DNA of 64,000 nt. Source: Lactobacillus ultunensis DSM 16047 (GTDB lineage Bacteria; Bacillota; Bacilli; Lactobacillales; Lactobacillaceae). The stretch covers positions 62,001-126,000 of the forward strand of contig NZ_AZFO01000001.1 in assembly GCF_001436305.1 (NCBI RefSeq). Direction: 5' to 3'. Within the stretch, counting starts at the first letter, position 1, and every line of letters begins with the position of its first letter. The position numbers and the translations under genes were made by a program. This document shows, piece by piece, positions 8,739 to 17,602 of this stretch. The notes below the pieces were generated by a model. The model was not told the DNA's origin and ran no database searches. It worked only from the letters and a program-made list of their open reading frames with translations.

Positions 8739-9635
8739 ATGAGTAGAAAATTATTAGCAATAATCTTTGTATCAGTTGCGGCATTAGGTTTAAGTGCTTG
8801 CAATCAAAAGTCTTATCTCAAACACAATAGAATAAGTAATGCTCAGAGCCAAATGTCTCAAAAACTAGCTATTAATAAACTCTCGGATTCTGAAAAGGCA
8901 AGTGCAATTACTATTTATGCAGCTATGAGATATAAAAAAGCATGGCAAAATGTTTATCATCGTGCTATTAGCAATAGATTACTTGTAGCGACAAAAAATC
9001 AAACTGGTTTTAAAAATGTTAAAGGTAAGCAATATATCTATCAAGTTAGCGGTAATAGTAAAGAATCAACAACTTTTTATACGATAGATGATTAAAGAGT
9101 TGATTTTTATAATGATAAAAAGCTTGGGAGTGCAAATTTAGATGAGATTATTTCTTATTTAAATAAGAAAGATAAAAGTACAGCTGTCAAAAAATTAGCA
9201 GTTAATACTACTGTAGGGGCTTCGATTACTTCTGATAAATATGGCGTTAAGGGTGATAATGGATTAGCAAATGTTCCTAAGAAACTACAAGGCACTTGGT
9301 ATACCCGGAAAGGCAAAAAGTTAGTCATTACAGCTCATACAATCGATGGTGAAGAAATTCATAAAATAGCTGATTCAGGTATTGCAGCAGAAAGATTTGA
9401 TCAGACTGATAAATGGGCAAGAGCAAGAATAGAAAATATTAATGGAATAGACTGCTACCACGTTCAGAGTTTGAATGCTCAGAATTTTGGCTTGCTATAT
9501 TCTGTTCAAAAGAAGGGAAAAGACATTGCTGTAGTCACTTATAGTGTAGATACAGGTGATTATATAAACTCTTATTGGAAATCAGTTGAATTAGCTAAGG
9601 TTTATGAAGATGCCGATTTTGCTAGTTTGAAGTAA
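8739..9635 (+). pseudogene. Lipoprotein gene interrupted by an in-frame TAA
   Basis: The reading frame starts at ATG 8739 with a lipoprotein signal (lipobox LSAC, Cys at residue 21) and is stopped by TAA at 9093-9095. Reading through in the same frame, it stays open for 179 more codons to TAA at 9633-9635. The continuation is related to the neighbouring lipoprotein at 9739: both have a VSG...ISYLN region, a KKLQGTWYT / STLQGTWYT motif and a YWKS ending. The stop corresponds to a Lys/Gln region in the paralog. As written, only a 118-residue truncated product could be made. Function is unknown; the central QGTWYT motif resembles small extracellular beta-barrel lipoproteins of lactobacilli. A sequencing error is the alternative. 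Confidence 0.82.
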
Positions 9636-9738
9636 TTTGTAAATTTCCTATAATTTAGCTATAAAAATTTGGCTTAGATACTTTTTTATAATATTATTAT
9701 GAAAAAGAGATAGTATTTTAAAGAAAAGGGGAATCCTT

Positions 9739-10743
9739 TTGAAACGTAAATTAACTGTACTTATTGCTGTTTCTGCCGCTTTGACCTTAGCAGGATGTAG
9801 TCAAAGCACGCAGGGAGGAACTAAGTCACAACAATCACAATCTAAAACTAGTCAAGTTTCAAAGAAGAGTTCAAGTGCTAAACCTTCTGCAAAGACTAGT
9901 TCTCAAAAAGATACAACTAAACTTTCCGCAAATGACATGGACTATAAGACTACAGCTAGTGCAATTGCTGTCTATGCTGCTCAAAAATATGGAGATACCT
10001 GGGAGATTGCTGTTAATGCGGCTAAGCAAAACAATTTAAGTGTTGCTTTCAGAAGTAAGGCAGATACAGATATTTCTTCAGACAATAGTGGTTACGTTTA
10101 TGAAGTTAGCGGTACGGGCAAGAGTAGTAATGCTCGCTACATGCTAGGTGGCGGAGATGGTGCTGATAAGCAAGTCACCATTTTCGTAAAACAACGTGAT
10201 CTTGGAACTGTTAGCTTAGGTAATATTGTTAGCTACTTAAATAGTAAGAATGCTGGCGATACTGTTAAAAGCTTGGCCAAGAATACGCAGTTGAACGTTA
10301 AATTAGCTGGAGATGAAGATGAGCGCAAGACCTCACCAGTTCAACACACCAATTCAGCTAGTGTAATTCCGTCAACTCTTCAAGGTACTTGGTATACTGC
10401 TGATACTGGTAATGGCAATATTGATACTTTAACTGTAACGGATAACAAGATTAATGATGAAGCTGGCTTTAGCATGGATGTTAAGAAGAAAGGCTCTAGT
10501 TCTTCCGGTACTAATTCCGGCTATATGAAGCAAGCTACTATTAATGGTATTAATTTCTACAGTTTTACTAATATGGGACAAGAACCTGGTCAGGGCAGCA
10601 CATACTTAGCACCACATACCGAAAATGGTCAAAGCGTAATCGTTTCTGCGAATTCAAATGGTCGTACTAATGCTGTTTACTGGAAGAGTAAGGCATTAGC
10701 TAAACAAAATTCTAATAAACAATTTAGTGATTTGAAATATTAA
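9739..10743 (+). CDS. Cell-surface lipoprotein, Ser/Lys-rich linker (function unknown)
   Basis: A 334-residue lipoprotein: basic start, hydrophobic segment, lipobox LAGC (Cys20), then a Ser/Gln/Lys/Thr-rich linker to about residue 60, followed by a globular region with the QGTWYT motif and a YWKSKAL ending. It is an intact paralog of the interrupted gene just upstream, so the pair arose by tandem duplication. The start is TTG at 9739 with AAAGGGG at 9725-9731 as ribosome-binding site. A TATAAT at about 9687-9692 may be its own promoter. Expected to be anchored on the outer face of the membrane; no function can be assigned. Confidence 0.85.
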   Translation: MKRKLTVLIAVSAALTLAGCSQSTQGGTKSQQSQSKTSQVSKKSSSAKPSAKTSSQKDTTKLSANDMDYKTTASAIAVYAAQKYGDTWEIAVNAAKQNNLSVAFRSKADTDISSDNSGYVYEVSGTGKSSNARYMLGGGDGADKQVTIFVKQRDLGTVSLGNIVSYLNSKNAGDTVKSLAKNTQLNVKLAGDEDERKTSPVQHTNSASVIPSTLQGTWYTADTGNGNIDTLTVTDNKINDEAGFSMDVKKKGSSSSGTNSGYMKQATINGINFYSFTNMGQEPGQGSTYLAPHTENGQSVIVSANSNGRTNAVYWKSKALAKQNSNKQFSDLKY

Positions 10744-10761
10744 AATTGAATTTGATTAAGT

Positions 10762-10793
10762 AAAAAAGGTGTCAATTTTCGATGCCTTTTTTT
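10762..10793 (+). terminator. Rho-independent terminator after the lipoprotein gene
   Basis: An A-run and GGTGTC pair (with G-U pairs) with GATGCC and a seven-T run around an AATTTTC loop. Confidence 0.75.
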
Positions 10794-10907
10794 CATGCAA
10801 TTCACCTTTTCTGTCAATGAATTCGTTTACATAAAACTTTTACTTACGAAGAAAAAATATTTTTGGTAAAGTAATCAACGTTGTATGAAAAGGGGGATAT
10901 TTAATTA

Positions 10908-12324
10908 ATGGAAAAAACTCAAGTTGGAATGAAAGCTCGTGTTGACGTTAAACGTCCATGGCTTGCCATTTTCCCATTAATGTTAGGATCATTTGTAGGG
11001 ATGTTTAGTGAAACTTCACTGAATATTGCCTTACCACAATTGATGAAGGCTCTTCAAGTTGGTCAGTCTTCAATTCAATGGCTGGTTACTGGTTATATGT
11101 TGGTAATCGGGATAGTCCTGCCACTTTCAAGTTTATTGACCAAGTGGTTTACGACCAAAAAATTAGTTTTATTTGGCTTAGCTGCCTTTATTATTGGTTC
11201 ACTTATTTCTGGATTTGGCGTAAGTTTTCCAATGGTATTAATAGGTAGAATGATTCAGGGTATAGGTACTGGAATTATTTTACCTTTAATGTTCACTATT
11301 GCGATGCTGATTTTCCCACCTAATAAGTTGGGTACCGTAAATGGTGTTCTTGCCTTAGTTATCATGTTTGCACCAGCGATTGGGCCAACCTTGACTGGTT
11401 TGATTTTAGCTGCAGGTACTTGGCGTGACATCTTCTTTACTTTTGTTGTATTTCTAGTAATCGCGTTTGTAGTTGGTCTATTCAGCTTAGCCAATGTTAG
11501 TCAAATCACCAAGCCAAAGATTGATTTTATCTCAATTATTTTATCTGTCTTTGCTTTCTCAGGACTAATTGCTGGGGCCAGTTTTGCTAGTGAAATGGGC
11601 TGGCTCTCAGTACCAGTCTTGGCGTGCTTGATTGTAGGTGTCATCGCTTTAGTATTCTACGTTAAACGTCAACTTAAGCTTAATGTACCTGTTTTGAACA
11701 TGCGTGTTTTCAGACACCACAACTTTACTTTAGGCGCAATTTTAGTCATGGTCGACTTTGGCATCATTCTATCAGCAATGTACCTCTTGCCACAGTACTT
11801 GCAAAATGGTTTGCTGGTAGCTGTTGCCTTAACCGGTATTATTATGTTGCCAGGTGGGATTATCAATGCCATTACTTCCGCATTAGCAGGGAGAATGTAT
11901 GATAGTTTTGGTTCTAAGTGGCCTGCCAGAATCGGTTTTGCCGTTGCCTTCATTGGTGCCTTAATGCTTAGTTTGGTAACTACTCATAGTGCTATCTGGT
12001 ATGTCATCTTAGCCCATATCATTTTGATGATTGGTGCACCACTTGCTATGTCACCTTCACAAACTTCAGCTTTGAACTCTCTTAAGGGACTGGAATCAGC
12101 CGATGGTTCTGCAATTTTAAATACCATGCAACAGATTGTAGGTGCCTTGGCTACGGCTCTTGCTACTAGTTTCTTAACAAATGGGAAGAAATGCAATTAG
12201 CGGTTCTGAAGCTTTAAGATTTACCAATGGTGTTCATTATGGAATGTACTTCACCATTGCTTTAACAGTTATTGGATTTATTGTTGCCTTATTTGTTAAA
12301 GATGATGGTAAGTATACTGATTAA
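10908..12324 (+). pseudogene. MFS multidrug exporter (DHA2/EmrB-like), frameshifted near the 3' end
   Basis: The product is a DHA2-type drug:H+ antiporter with about 14 predicted helices; the N-terminal part has ALPQLMKAL...QWLVTGYML, a motif-C region APAIGPTLTG and an early GRMIQGIGTGII motif. The open frame stops at 12200 after 430 residues (ending NGKKCN). The +1 frame continues from the same point as AISGSEALRFTNGVHYGMYF, a typical family C-terminus, through a last helix to TAA at 12322-12324. Removing one A from the AAA at 12189-12191 restores ...NGKNAISGSEA... As written, the last about 45 residues, including the final helix, are lost. A promoterless AAAAGGGGG ribosome-binding site precedes ATG 10908. 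Confidence 0.85.
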
Positions 12325-12344
12325 TTAACTTAAAAGATAAAAAT

Positions 12345-12402
12345 AAATGTCCATAATATACGTCATGACGATTTACTGTGACGTGTTTTATGGACATTTT
12401 TT
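12345..12402 (+). terminator. Long terminator hairpin after the MFS gene
   Basis: AAATGTCCATAA (12345-12356) pairs with TTATGGACATTT (12388-12399), with an inner ACGTCA/TGACGT helix (12360-12365 and 12379-12384), followed by T's. Confidence 0.85.
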
Positions 12403-12481
12403 GCTTATTTAGTTCTAGAGTTTTCCTTGAGATAGTTCGAATAATTAAATTATTAGTATCAAGATAAGTATAATAAAGATA

Positions 12482-12573
12482 TAGTCACAAATAATTAATT
12501 AAATTAGCTCATCAATATGCTTTTGATAGCCTATTGATGAGCTTTTTTGTTTTAATTAATTATATTATGACTA
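12482..12573 (+). repeat. Left-end stem-loop of the IS607-type element
   Basis: TAGTCA (12482-12487) is inverted as TGACTA (12568-12573); inside, an AATTAATTAAA-type arm pairs with TTTAATTAATT, and the core AGCTCATCAAT (12506-12516) pairs with ATTGATGAGCT (12533-12543) followed by TTTTTTG. The core is also a good rho-independent terminator and may shield tnpA from outside transcription. Confidence 0.75.
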
Positions 12574-12607
12574 CATATGATATAATAATATTAAAGGAGG
12601 TGAGCAG

Positions 12608-13228
12608 ATGAAAGCTGGAGAAGTTATGAAATTGCTTCAGATTAGTCGCTCGACTTTGAAGAGGTATCGTGAAAAAGGCATCTTGAAGGCTGAACCTAAA
12701 GAAACCGGTCAATATGATTTTGACGATGATTCGGTTTGGCTGCTAAAAAACAAAAATATGCCACGACAGACCGTTCTTTATGGCCGGGTTTCTACCTACA
12801 AGCAGAAAACGGATTTAGCCGATCAAATGAAAGAACTAAAGGAATATGCGCAAGCTAAAGGCTATCAGGTAAGCAATTCTTACAGCGACATTGCTAGCGG
12901 TATTTCTTTTGAAAACCGCAAAAGCTTTTTTAAAATGCTGGATTTGATTCTTGCTGGCAAGGTCAAGCGAGTAGTGATAACCCATCGGGATCGTTTAAGC
13001 CGGGTCGGCTTTGAGCTGTTTGAGTATTTATTTAAGAACTACCACACAGAAATTGAAATTATTTCTGATGAAATGAATCCTAAAACGGACGAACAAGAAT
13101 TGTTTGAAGAGATAATCAGTCTGCTTCACTGTTTTTCGATGCGAGAATATTCGCATCGGCGAGCTGAACGCAAATTAATTGAAGCAACGCTTAACCGGAA
13201 AGGAGGCACGAAGATTGAAAAGCAATAA
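12608..13228 (+). CDS. tnpA: IS607-type serine recombinase TnpA
   Basis: The transposase of the IS. The 206-residue protein has an N-terminal MerR-like helix-turn-helix (residues 1-45, starting MKAGEVMKLLQISRSTLKRY) followed by a small serine-resolvase catalytic domain beginning TVLYGRVSTYKQKTDL, where the Ser in GRVST is the expected nucleophile, and a later RLSRVGFELFEYLF helix region. DNA-binding domain in front of the catalytic domain is the IS607 order. AAAGGAGGTGAGCAG gives a near-ideal ribosome-binding site before ATG 12608. Its end overlaps tnpB by 14 bases. Catalytic residues appear intact, so it may be active. Confidence 0.93.
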   Translation: MKAGEVMKLLQISRSTLKRYREKGILKAEPKETGQYDFDDDSVWLLKNKNMPRQTVLYGRVSTYKQKTDLADQMKELKEYAQAKGYQVSNSYSDIASGISFENRKSFFKMLDLILAGKVKRVVITHRDRLSRVGFELFEYLFKNYHTEIEIISDEMNPKTDEQELFEEIISLLHCFSMREYSHRRAERKLIEATLNRKGGTKIEKQ

Positions 13229-14543
13229 ATCTATTCCTAGAAATGCCTTTCAGTATGAATATCTAGCCAGCGAGTATTTTATTGCAGCCAGTCCGTTGCT
13301 GGATCAATGCAGCCATAAAGCACATGATCTGTACAATCGAGCTTTGTATGACTTGCGCCAGGGCTTTTTTAAGAGAAAATACGTTAAAGGCTATAGTCAA
13401 CTAGATCGGCTCTTCAAAGAAAGATATGCTAAAAAAGAATCCCTGCTTTACCATGACCTGCTTTATGTGCAATCCGCTCAACAGACTTTAAAAGAAGTCA
13501 ATACCGTCTGGTCGGCATGGCTCAAGGCCCTAAAAGCATATCAAAAGAATCCGGCAAAGTTTACTGGCCGTCCTCGGATTCCTAAATATTTACGCCAAAA
13601 GCAAAGGCATATTTTCTTTGTGACCAATCAGAATGCCAGGCTTAAAGGCAATTATCTGATCATTCCTAAGTTGCAGGTGAAAGTAAAGCTTGACCCTAAA
13701 ATTAAAAAAATACAGCGAGTAGCCTTTAAACCGACTTATGGCGGTTATCGTCTGATCGTGCAGTACAAAACGAATAAAGAAATCAGCTATTTGCCAGACA
13801 ACGGCAGATATATAGGGATCGATCCTGGAGTCGATAATGCCTTTGCTTGTGCTGGCAATACCGGAGCCTGTCCTTTATTAATCAATGGGCGCAGCCTCAA
13901 ATCAGTTAATCAGTACTACAATAAGGAGCGCTCTCGATTGAAAAGCTTGCAGGCCAAATATCATCAGCTAGAAAGCACCGTTCAGACAAAGCAAGGAGCT
14001 AAGCCGGTTTATCAAGAAACCAAGGCCATGCAGCGATTGACTGCCTGGCGCAATGCCAAGATTAGGCAATTCGCCCACAAAGCATCCAAGCGTATCGTAG
14101 ACTATGCGCTAAGCTGTGAAGCTAATACGATTGTCATTGGCAATAATAAATCTTGGAAACGCTCGTCTGACATGGGTAAAAGAAGCAATCAGAATTTTAT
14201 CGGCATTCCGCACAAAACGATGCTTGACCTGATTCAGTATAAAGCCAACCTGCAAGGGATCACGGTTATCAGAACCAACGAAGCCTACACTAGTCAAACC
14301 AGTGCTTTGGACCACGAAAAGCCTTGTGGGGAGAATGGCAACCGGAGTCGCCAAAAGCAAGGCAAAACCCCGATCAATCGGCGTATTCATCGTGGCCTGT
14401 TTAAAGCAAATGATGGCCGCTTGATAAATGCGGATGTCAATGGGGCTTTGCAAATCATTAAAAAAGCATTCTCTAAGTTTTCATTTGATAAAGGGATAGC
14501 GGGCGTAGTGTTGCGTCCTGTTAAATGGACTCCTCTCATTTGA
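13215..14543 (+). CDS. tnpB: TnpB (RNA-guided nuclease family) with atypical RuvC-II and zinc-finger motifs
   Basis: A 442-residue TnpB of the IS607 element. The RuvC-I Asp is present (Asp203 in YIGIDPGVDN) and the RuvC-III Asp too (Asp407 in INADVNGAL). Where RuvC-II normally has VxExL, this protein reads IVIGNNKSW (Gly309-Asn310), without Glu. The usual CxxC...CxxC zinc finger is replaced by a segment starting YTSQTSALDHEKP with only one Cys. Glu368 in ALDHE is the candidate substitute catalytic residue, as in TnpB branches described as having rearranged active sites. The start is TTG 13215 with AGGAGG at 13201-13206; a start at 13179 lacks this. Nuclease activity is inferred, not shown. 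Confidence 0.88.
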   Translation: MKSNKSIPRNAFQYEYLASEYFIAASPLLDQCSHKAHDLYNRALYDLRQGFFKRKYVKGYSQLDRLFKERYAKKESLLYHDLLYVQSAQQTLKEVNTVWSAWLKALKAYQKNPAKFTGRPRIPKYLRQKQRHIFFVTNQNARLKGNYLIIPKLQVKVKLDPKIKKIQRVAFKPTYGGYRLIVQYKTNKEISYLPDNGRYIGIDPGVDNAFACAGNTGACPLLINGRSLKSVNQYYNKERSRLKSLQAKYHQLESTVQTKQGAKPVYQETKAMQRLTAWRNAKIRQFAHKASKRIVDYALSCEANTIVIGNNKSWKRSSDMGKRSNQNFIGIPHKTMLDLIQYKANLQGITVIRTNEAYTSQTSALDHEKPCGENGNRSRQKQGKTPINRRIHRGLFKANDGRLINADVNGALQIIKKAFSKFSFDKGIAGVVLRPVKWTPLI

Positions 14544-14730
14544 GAAGTCGCTTAACAAAGAAAATAGTTGGTTTGTGAGTAATCTGCTGGTTGAAATGGA
14601 TAGAAAGTTGTCCTTCCAGTTTCGCTTGGTTCTAACTAGGCGGAGTGTTAAAAAGGTTTTCCGTGAATATTGGCAGAAGAAAGCAGGCATTCTTGGCTCA
14701 AAGATAGTCAAATGCACTTATTTGACCTAA
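14460..14730 (+). ncRNA. Candidate omegaRNA at the tnpB 3' end / right end
   Basis: TnpB guide RNAs usually span the 3' end of tnpB and the transposon right end, in the tnpB direction. Here 183 untranslated element bases follow tnpB, and a hairpin (GACT-CC-TCTC-ATTT-GAGA-AGTC, 14528-14549) spans the tnpB stop codon. Bounds and identity are by position only. Confidence 0.4.
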
Positions 14731-14770
14731 TTGAGTCAATATTTTCTAACATAGATTACGAGGTGCGAAA

Positions 14771-16366
14771 ATGAAAATTAATAAGAAGATTATCTTAATT
14801 TCTGCAGCAACGTTAATGACTCTTAGCCCTGTAGCTGTAATTAGCAATAATCAATCGTTAACTGTCCAAGCTGCTAAAAAGACAAGCAAGAAGACGATTA
14901 CTACCGATCCGGTAGACTATACCGACCGCTATGATGGTCATGGCAAACTGCTTAATAGTCTAATTAAACCTAATACTACTTTGCCACGGTTAAGTGGACT
15001 GCTCACTATTAAAGGTAAAAAGTATTATCGTGTAGGCAAAAATGTCTACATTAGATCCAACGCAGTGGCCAAACTGGATAATAAGAATACTTTAATGCTG
15101 GATTATAACTCTTATGTTTATAACAATAAAGGTAAGCGGGTTAGAGTATCAACTTTAAAGAAGAATACACCAGTACGTTTTTATGGAACTAAAACCATTA
15201 AGGGCGTGAAGTATTATCGAGTTGGCACGAATCGCTATATCAAGGCTGCCAATGTCAGAGCGGTCAATGGCAAAATTCAATATGTTGATGAAACTTATGT
15301 AACTATTAAACGAGATGGCGTAGTTAGTTATACTAAGGATGGTCAAACCAATGATACCAAGTATAAAAAAGGACAAAAGATTGAAGTAGATCAATATCTT
15401 TATACGCCTGCCAGTGGTACCGATGATTTTGCTGCTTTCAATGATGATTCTGCTGTTCCCTTTTATAGAATTAAGGGTAAGACCGATGCCTACTTATCAT
15501 ATCTAGATGTTACTCCCCGTAAGCCGATGAAAGTCGCCGATTATAATCTGCAGCATTATACTTATGCAGAGTACACGCAACCAGCAGATATGCCAATTTA
15601 TACCATTAATGGCACTCCATCTGCTGTAGTTGTTCCGCATGCAGCAACCAATATTGAACGGCAAGTTGAAGTGGACCGCTTAATGTATATTTGGGTTCCT
15701 AGTGATCAAAAGGCAGAGCTTTTCTATCACCTTAGCAGCCAATATGTAATGACGCCGGAAGGAGAGTCTTACAGGCTTGGCGATGTTAAAAAATATGTTG
15801 GTAACGGTTTTGTTAAGCAAAGCGATGTCAAGATAACTGGTGTTAAATTAGATCCAGTAAATACTGCCCAAGAAGCTGAGCAGGATAGCAAGGTAGCTAC
15901 AGCTAATGATAAAAGTGTTTTACAAGCTGAAATTGATAAGAGCACAAGCATTAAGAAGAGTGATGCTTACCGTTTGACTAAACGTGCTAATAGGGATGCC
16001 TATAATAATGAATTGAAATCAGCACAAGAAGTATTAAACTCTAAAGATTCGACTATTGCCGCAGTTAAGCTAGCTGTTTGGAGCCTAGGACAAAGAGCTA
16101 AGGGTTTGGATGGTAAAAAGGTTCTTGTCAAGGATATCAAGCACTTGACCAAGGCAGAAGCATCTAAAATTTATAGTGTAGCTTATAACACTAATGATAT
16201 TCATACGCCGCAATATAATTATGTCATTTTTCTCAATTTCAGCGACCATTATCGTAAGTTGACTTTGACGACGAAACATTATAGCAAACCTATTCAGGAT
16301 CCGAAGTATTTAGTTGGTACAACTACTAAGGAATTAAATATTGCTGACTATGCAACTGAAAAGTAG
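14771..16366 (+). CDS. Secreted SLAP-domain (S-layer-associated) surface protein
   Basis: 531 residues with a signal peptide (cut probably after TVQA, about residue 34), then two SLAP-type repeats near the N-terminus: YDGHGKLLNSLIKPNT...KKYYRVGKNVYIRSNAV (about 54-105) and YVYNNKGKRVRV...KYYRVGTNRYIKAANV (about 115-170). The YNxxGKR ... YYRVGxNxYIKAxNV pattern is the SLAP module that binds cell-wall polymers in S-layer lactobacilli. The remaining 360 residues are not recognised; a Lys/Ala-rich helical stretch lies at about 360-450. GAGGTG precedes the ATG. The IS607 element lies just upstream and may have separated the gene from its promoter. Confidence 0.82.
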   Translation: MKINKKIILISAATLMTLSPVAVISNNQSLTVQAAKKTSKKTITTDPVDYTDRYDGHGKLLNSLIKPNTTLPRLSGLLTIKGKKYYRVGKNVYIRSNAVAKLDNKNTLMLDYNSYVYNNKGKRVRVSTLKKNTPVRFYGTKTIKGVKYYRVGTNRYIKAANVRAVNGKIQYVDETYVTIKRDGVVSYTKDGQTNDTKYKKGQKIEVDQYLYTPASGTDDFAAFNDDSAVPFYRIKGKTDAYLSYLDVTPRKPMKVADYNLQHYTYAEYTQPADMPIYTINGTPSAVVVPHAATNIERQVEVDRLMYIWVPSDQKAELFYHLSSQYVMTPEGESYRLGDVKKYVGNGFVKQSDVKITGVKLDPVNTAQEAEQDSKVATANDKSVLQAEIDKSTSIKKSDAYRLTKRANRDAYNNELKSAQEVLNSKDSTIAAVKLAVWSLGQRAKGLDGKKVLVKDIKHLTKAEASKIYSVAYNTNDIHTPQYNYVIFLNFSDHYRKLTLTTKHYSKPIQDPKYLVGTTTKELNIADYATEK

Positions 16367-16381
16367 AAGCAAATAAGAGGC

Positions 16382-16418
16382 AAAAACGAGAAAGCTCAGT
16401 TTGAACTTTCTCGTTTTT
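16382..16418. terminator. Bidirectional terminator between convergent genes
   Basis: AAAAACGAGAAAG (16382-16394) pairs perfectly with CTTTCTCGTTTTT (16406-16418), with A's on the left and T's on the right, so it can serve both the SLAP gene and the minus-strand msmK gene. Confidence 0.92.
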
Positions 16419-16469
16419 TTAGGATTCATTTATTATTTTTGTTTTGATTTAAAAGGGGAAAAGTAAAAT

Positions 16470-17582
16470 TTAGTTGTCCAGAGTCTTCGTAGTTTCTGGA
16501 TCAAAGAAGTGTGCCTTGTTCATTTCAAAGCCCATTTTGACTTCAGCGCCAGGTTTAGTGAAGTCACGAGCATCAACCTTAGAAACTAAGTCAGTGTTTC
16601 CAACCTTACAATAAAGTTGAGTTTCAGCACCCAAAAGCTCAGAAACAACAACTTTTGCCTTTACTACTTGTTCTGGGAAGCTTTCAAGGAAGACTTCTTC
16701 AGTGTGAACATCCTCTGGACGGATACCAAAGACTAATTCTTTACCTTCATAACCTTTGTCTCTTAAGATCTTAAGCTTACCTTCTGGAACAGGAATTTCA
16801 AAATCATGGTGATCTTTATCAATAATTTTGCCATCTTTTAGAATTACATGGAAGAAGTTCATAGCAGGAGAGCCAATGAAGCCGGCTACGAAGATATTAG
16901 CAGGCTTGTTGTAAACTTCCATTGGCGTACCAACTTGTTGTTGAACACCATCTTTGATGACAACGATTCTATCAGCCAAAGTCATAGCTTCTGTTTGGTC
17001 GTGAGTTACATAGATAGTAGTGGTTTTCAGTTGTTGGTGCAATTTAGCAATTTCAGCACGCATGGTGACACGTAACTTCGCATCCAAGTTTGATAAAGGT
17101 TCGTCCATTAGGAAGATAGGAGCATCCCGCACAATAGCACGACCCAAAGCAACACGCTGACGTTGACCACCTGAAAGGGCAGCAGGCTTACGCTTTAAAT
17201 ATGGTTTTAATCCTAAAATTTCAGCGGCTCTTTGTACCTTTTTATCAATTACATCTTTTGGTGTATGACGCAGTTTCAAACCAAAGGCCATGTTGTCATA
17301 TACAGTCATTTGAGGATACAAAGCATAGTTCTGGAAAACCATGGCAATATCACGGTTCTTAGGAGCAACATCGTTCATTACCTTGCCACCGATCTTTAAT
17401 GTACCCTTAGTAATATCTTCCAGTCCGGCAATCATTCTCAAAGTGGTTGATTTACCACAGCCTGAAGGACCAACAAAAACGATAAATTCTTGGTCATCAA
17501 TATGTAAGTTAAAGTCACTTACAGAATACTTATCGTTGCCCTTGTACATCTTGTAAACATGATCTAAATCTACTTTAACCAT
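16470..17582 (-). CDS. msmK: Sugar ABC transporter ATPase (MsmK/UgpC type), intact copy
   Basis: The 370-residue ATP-binding subunit energises carbohydrate importers of the CUT1 class. It has Walker [11 protein letters not shown] (about residues 37-46), Q-loop [15 protein letters not shown], signature [14 protein letters not shown], Walker [16 protein letters not shown], the H-loop [10 protein letters not shown], and a full C-terminal OB/TOBE regulatory domain ending HFFDPETTKTLDN. It is the last gene of the minus-strand group with CE7 and the broken GH36. It is nearly identical in layout to the truncated copy at 44698 and, as MsmK-type ATPases can serve several importers, probably powers both clusters. 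Confidence 0.93.
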   Translation of the reverse strand: MVKVDLDHVYKMYKGNDKYSVSDFNLHIDDQEFIVFVGPSGCGKSTTLRMIAGLEDITKGTLKIGGKVMNDVAPKNRDIAMVFQNYALYPQMTVYDNMAFGLKLRHTPKDVIDKKVQRAAEILGLKPYLKRKPAALSGGQRQRVALGRAIVRDAPIFLMDEPLSNLDAKLRVTMRAEIAKLHQQLKTTTIYVTHDQTEAMTLADRIVVIKDGVQQQVGTPMEVYNKPANIFVAGFIGSPAMNFFHVILKDGKIIDKDHHDFEIPVPEGKLKILRDKGYEGKELVFGIRPEDVHTEEVFLESFPEQVVKAKVVVSELLGAETQLYCKVGNTDLVSKVDARDFTKPGAEVKMGFEMNKAHFFDPETTKTLDN

Positions 17583-17602
17583 TTTCTATTTCTCCAATCT
17601 TA

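Larger units (their letters stand above)
12476..14726 (+). mobile_element. IS607-family insertion sequence (tnpA + tnpB); ends approximate
   Basis: The element carries a serine recombinase and a TnpB gene overlapping by 14 bases, the IS607 arrangement. Its base composition is visibly richer in G and C than the neighbours. IS607 elements lack terminal inverted repeats, so the ends are estimated. The left end has a large stem-loop (12482-12573). The right end has TCAAAT/ATTTGA arms (14708-14713 and 14720-14725). A similar short motif, AAAGATA(TA)GTCA, occurs in direct orientation at both edges (12475-12487 and 14700-14710). It sits between the MFS gene and the SLAP-domain gene. No target duplication is seen, as expected. 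Confidence 0.8.

Noticed and set aside
11255-12196. Minus-strand ORFs of 70-94 codons within the MFS gene
   Set aside because: They mirror the hydrophobic codons of the MFS gene on the other strand and show no independent coding signs.
12482-12573. Large stem-loop as a CRISPR-like or riboswitch element
   Set aside because: It is a single hairpin with a T-run at the edge of an IS607-type element; terminator/IS end explains it.
14109-14717. Minus-strand ORFs inside and after tnpB (114 and 78 codons)
   Set aside because: They have no recognisable motifs or ribosome-binding sites and overlap tnpB and the probable omegaRNA; they are shadows.
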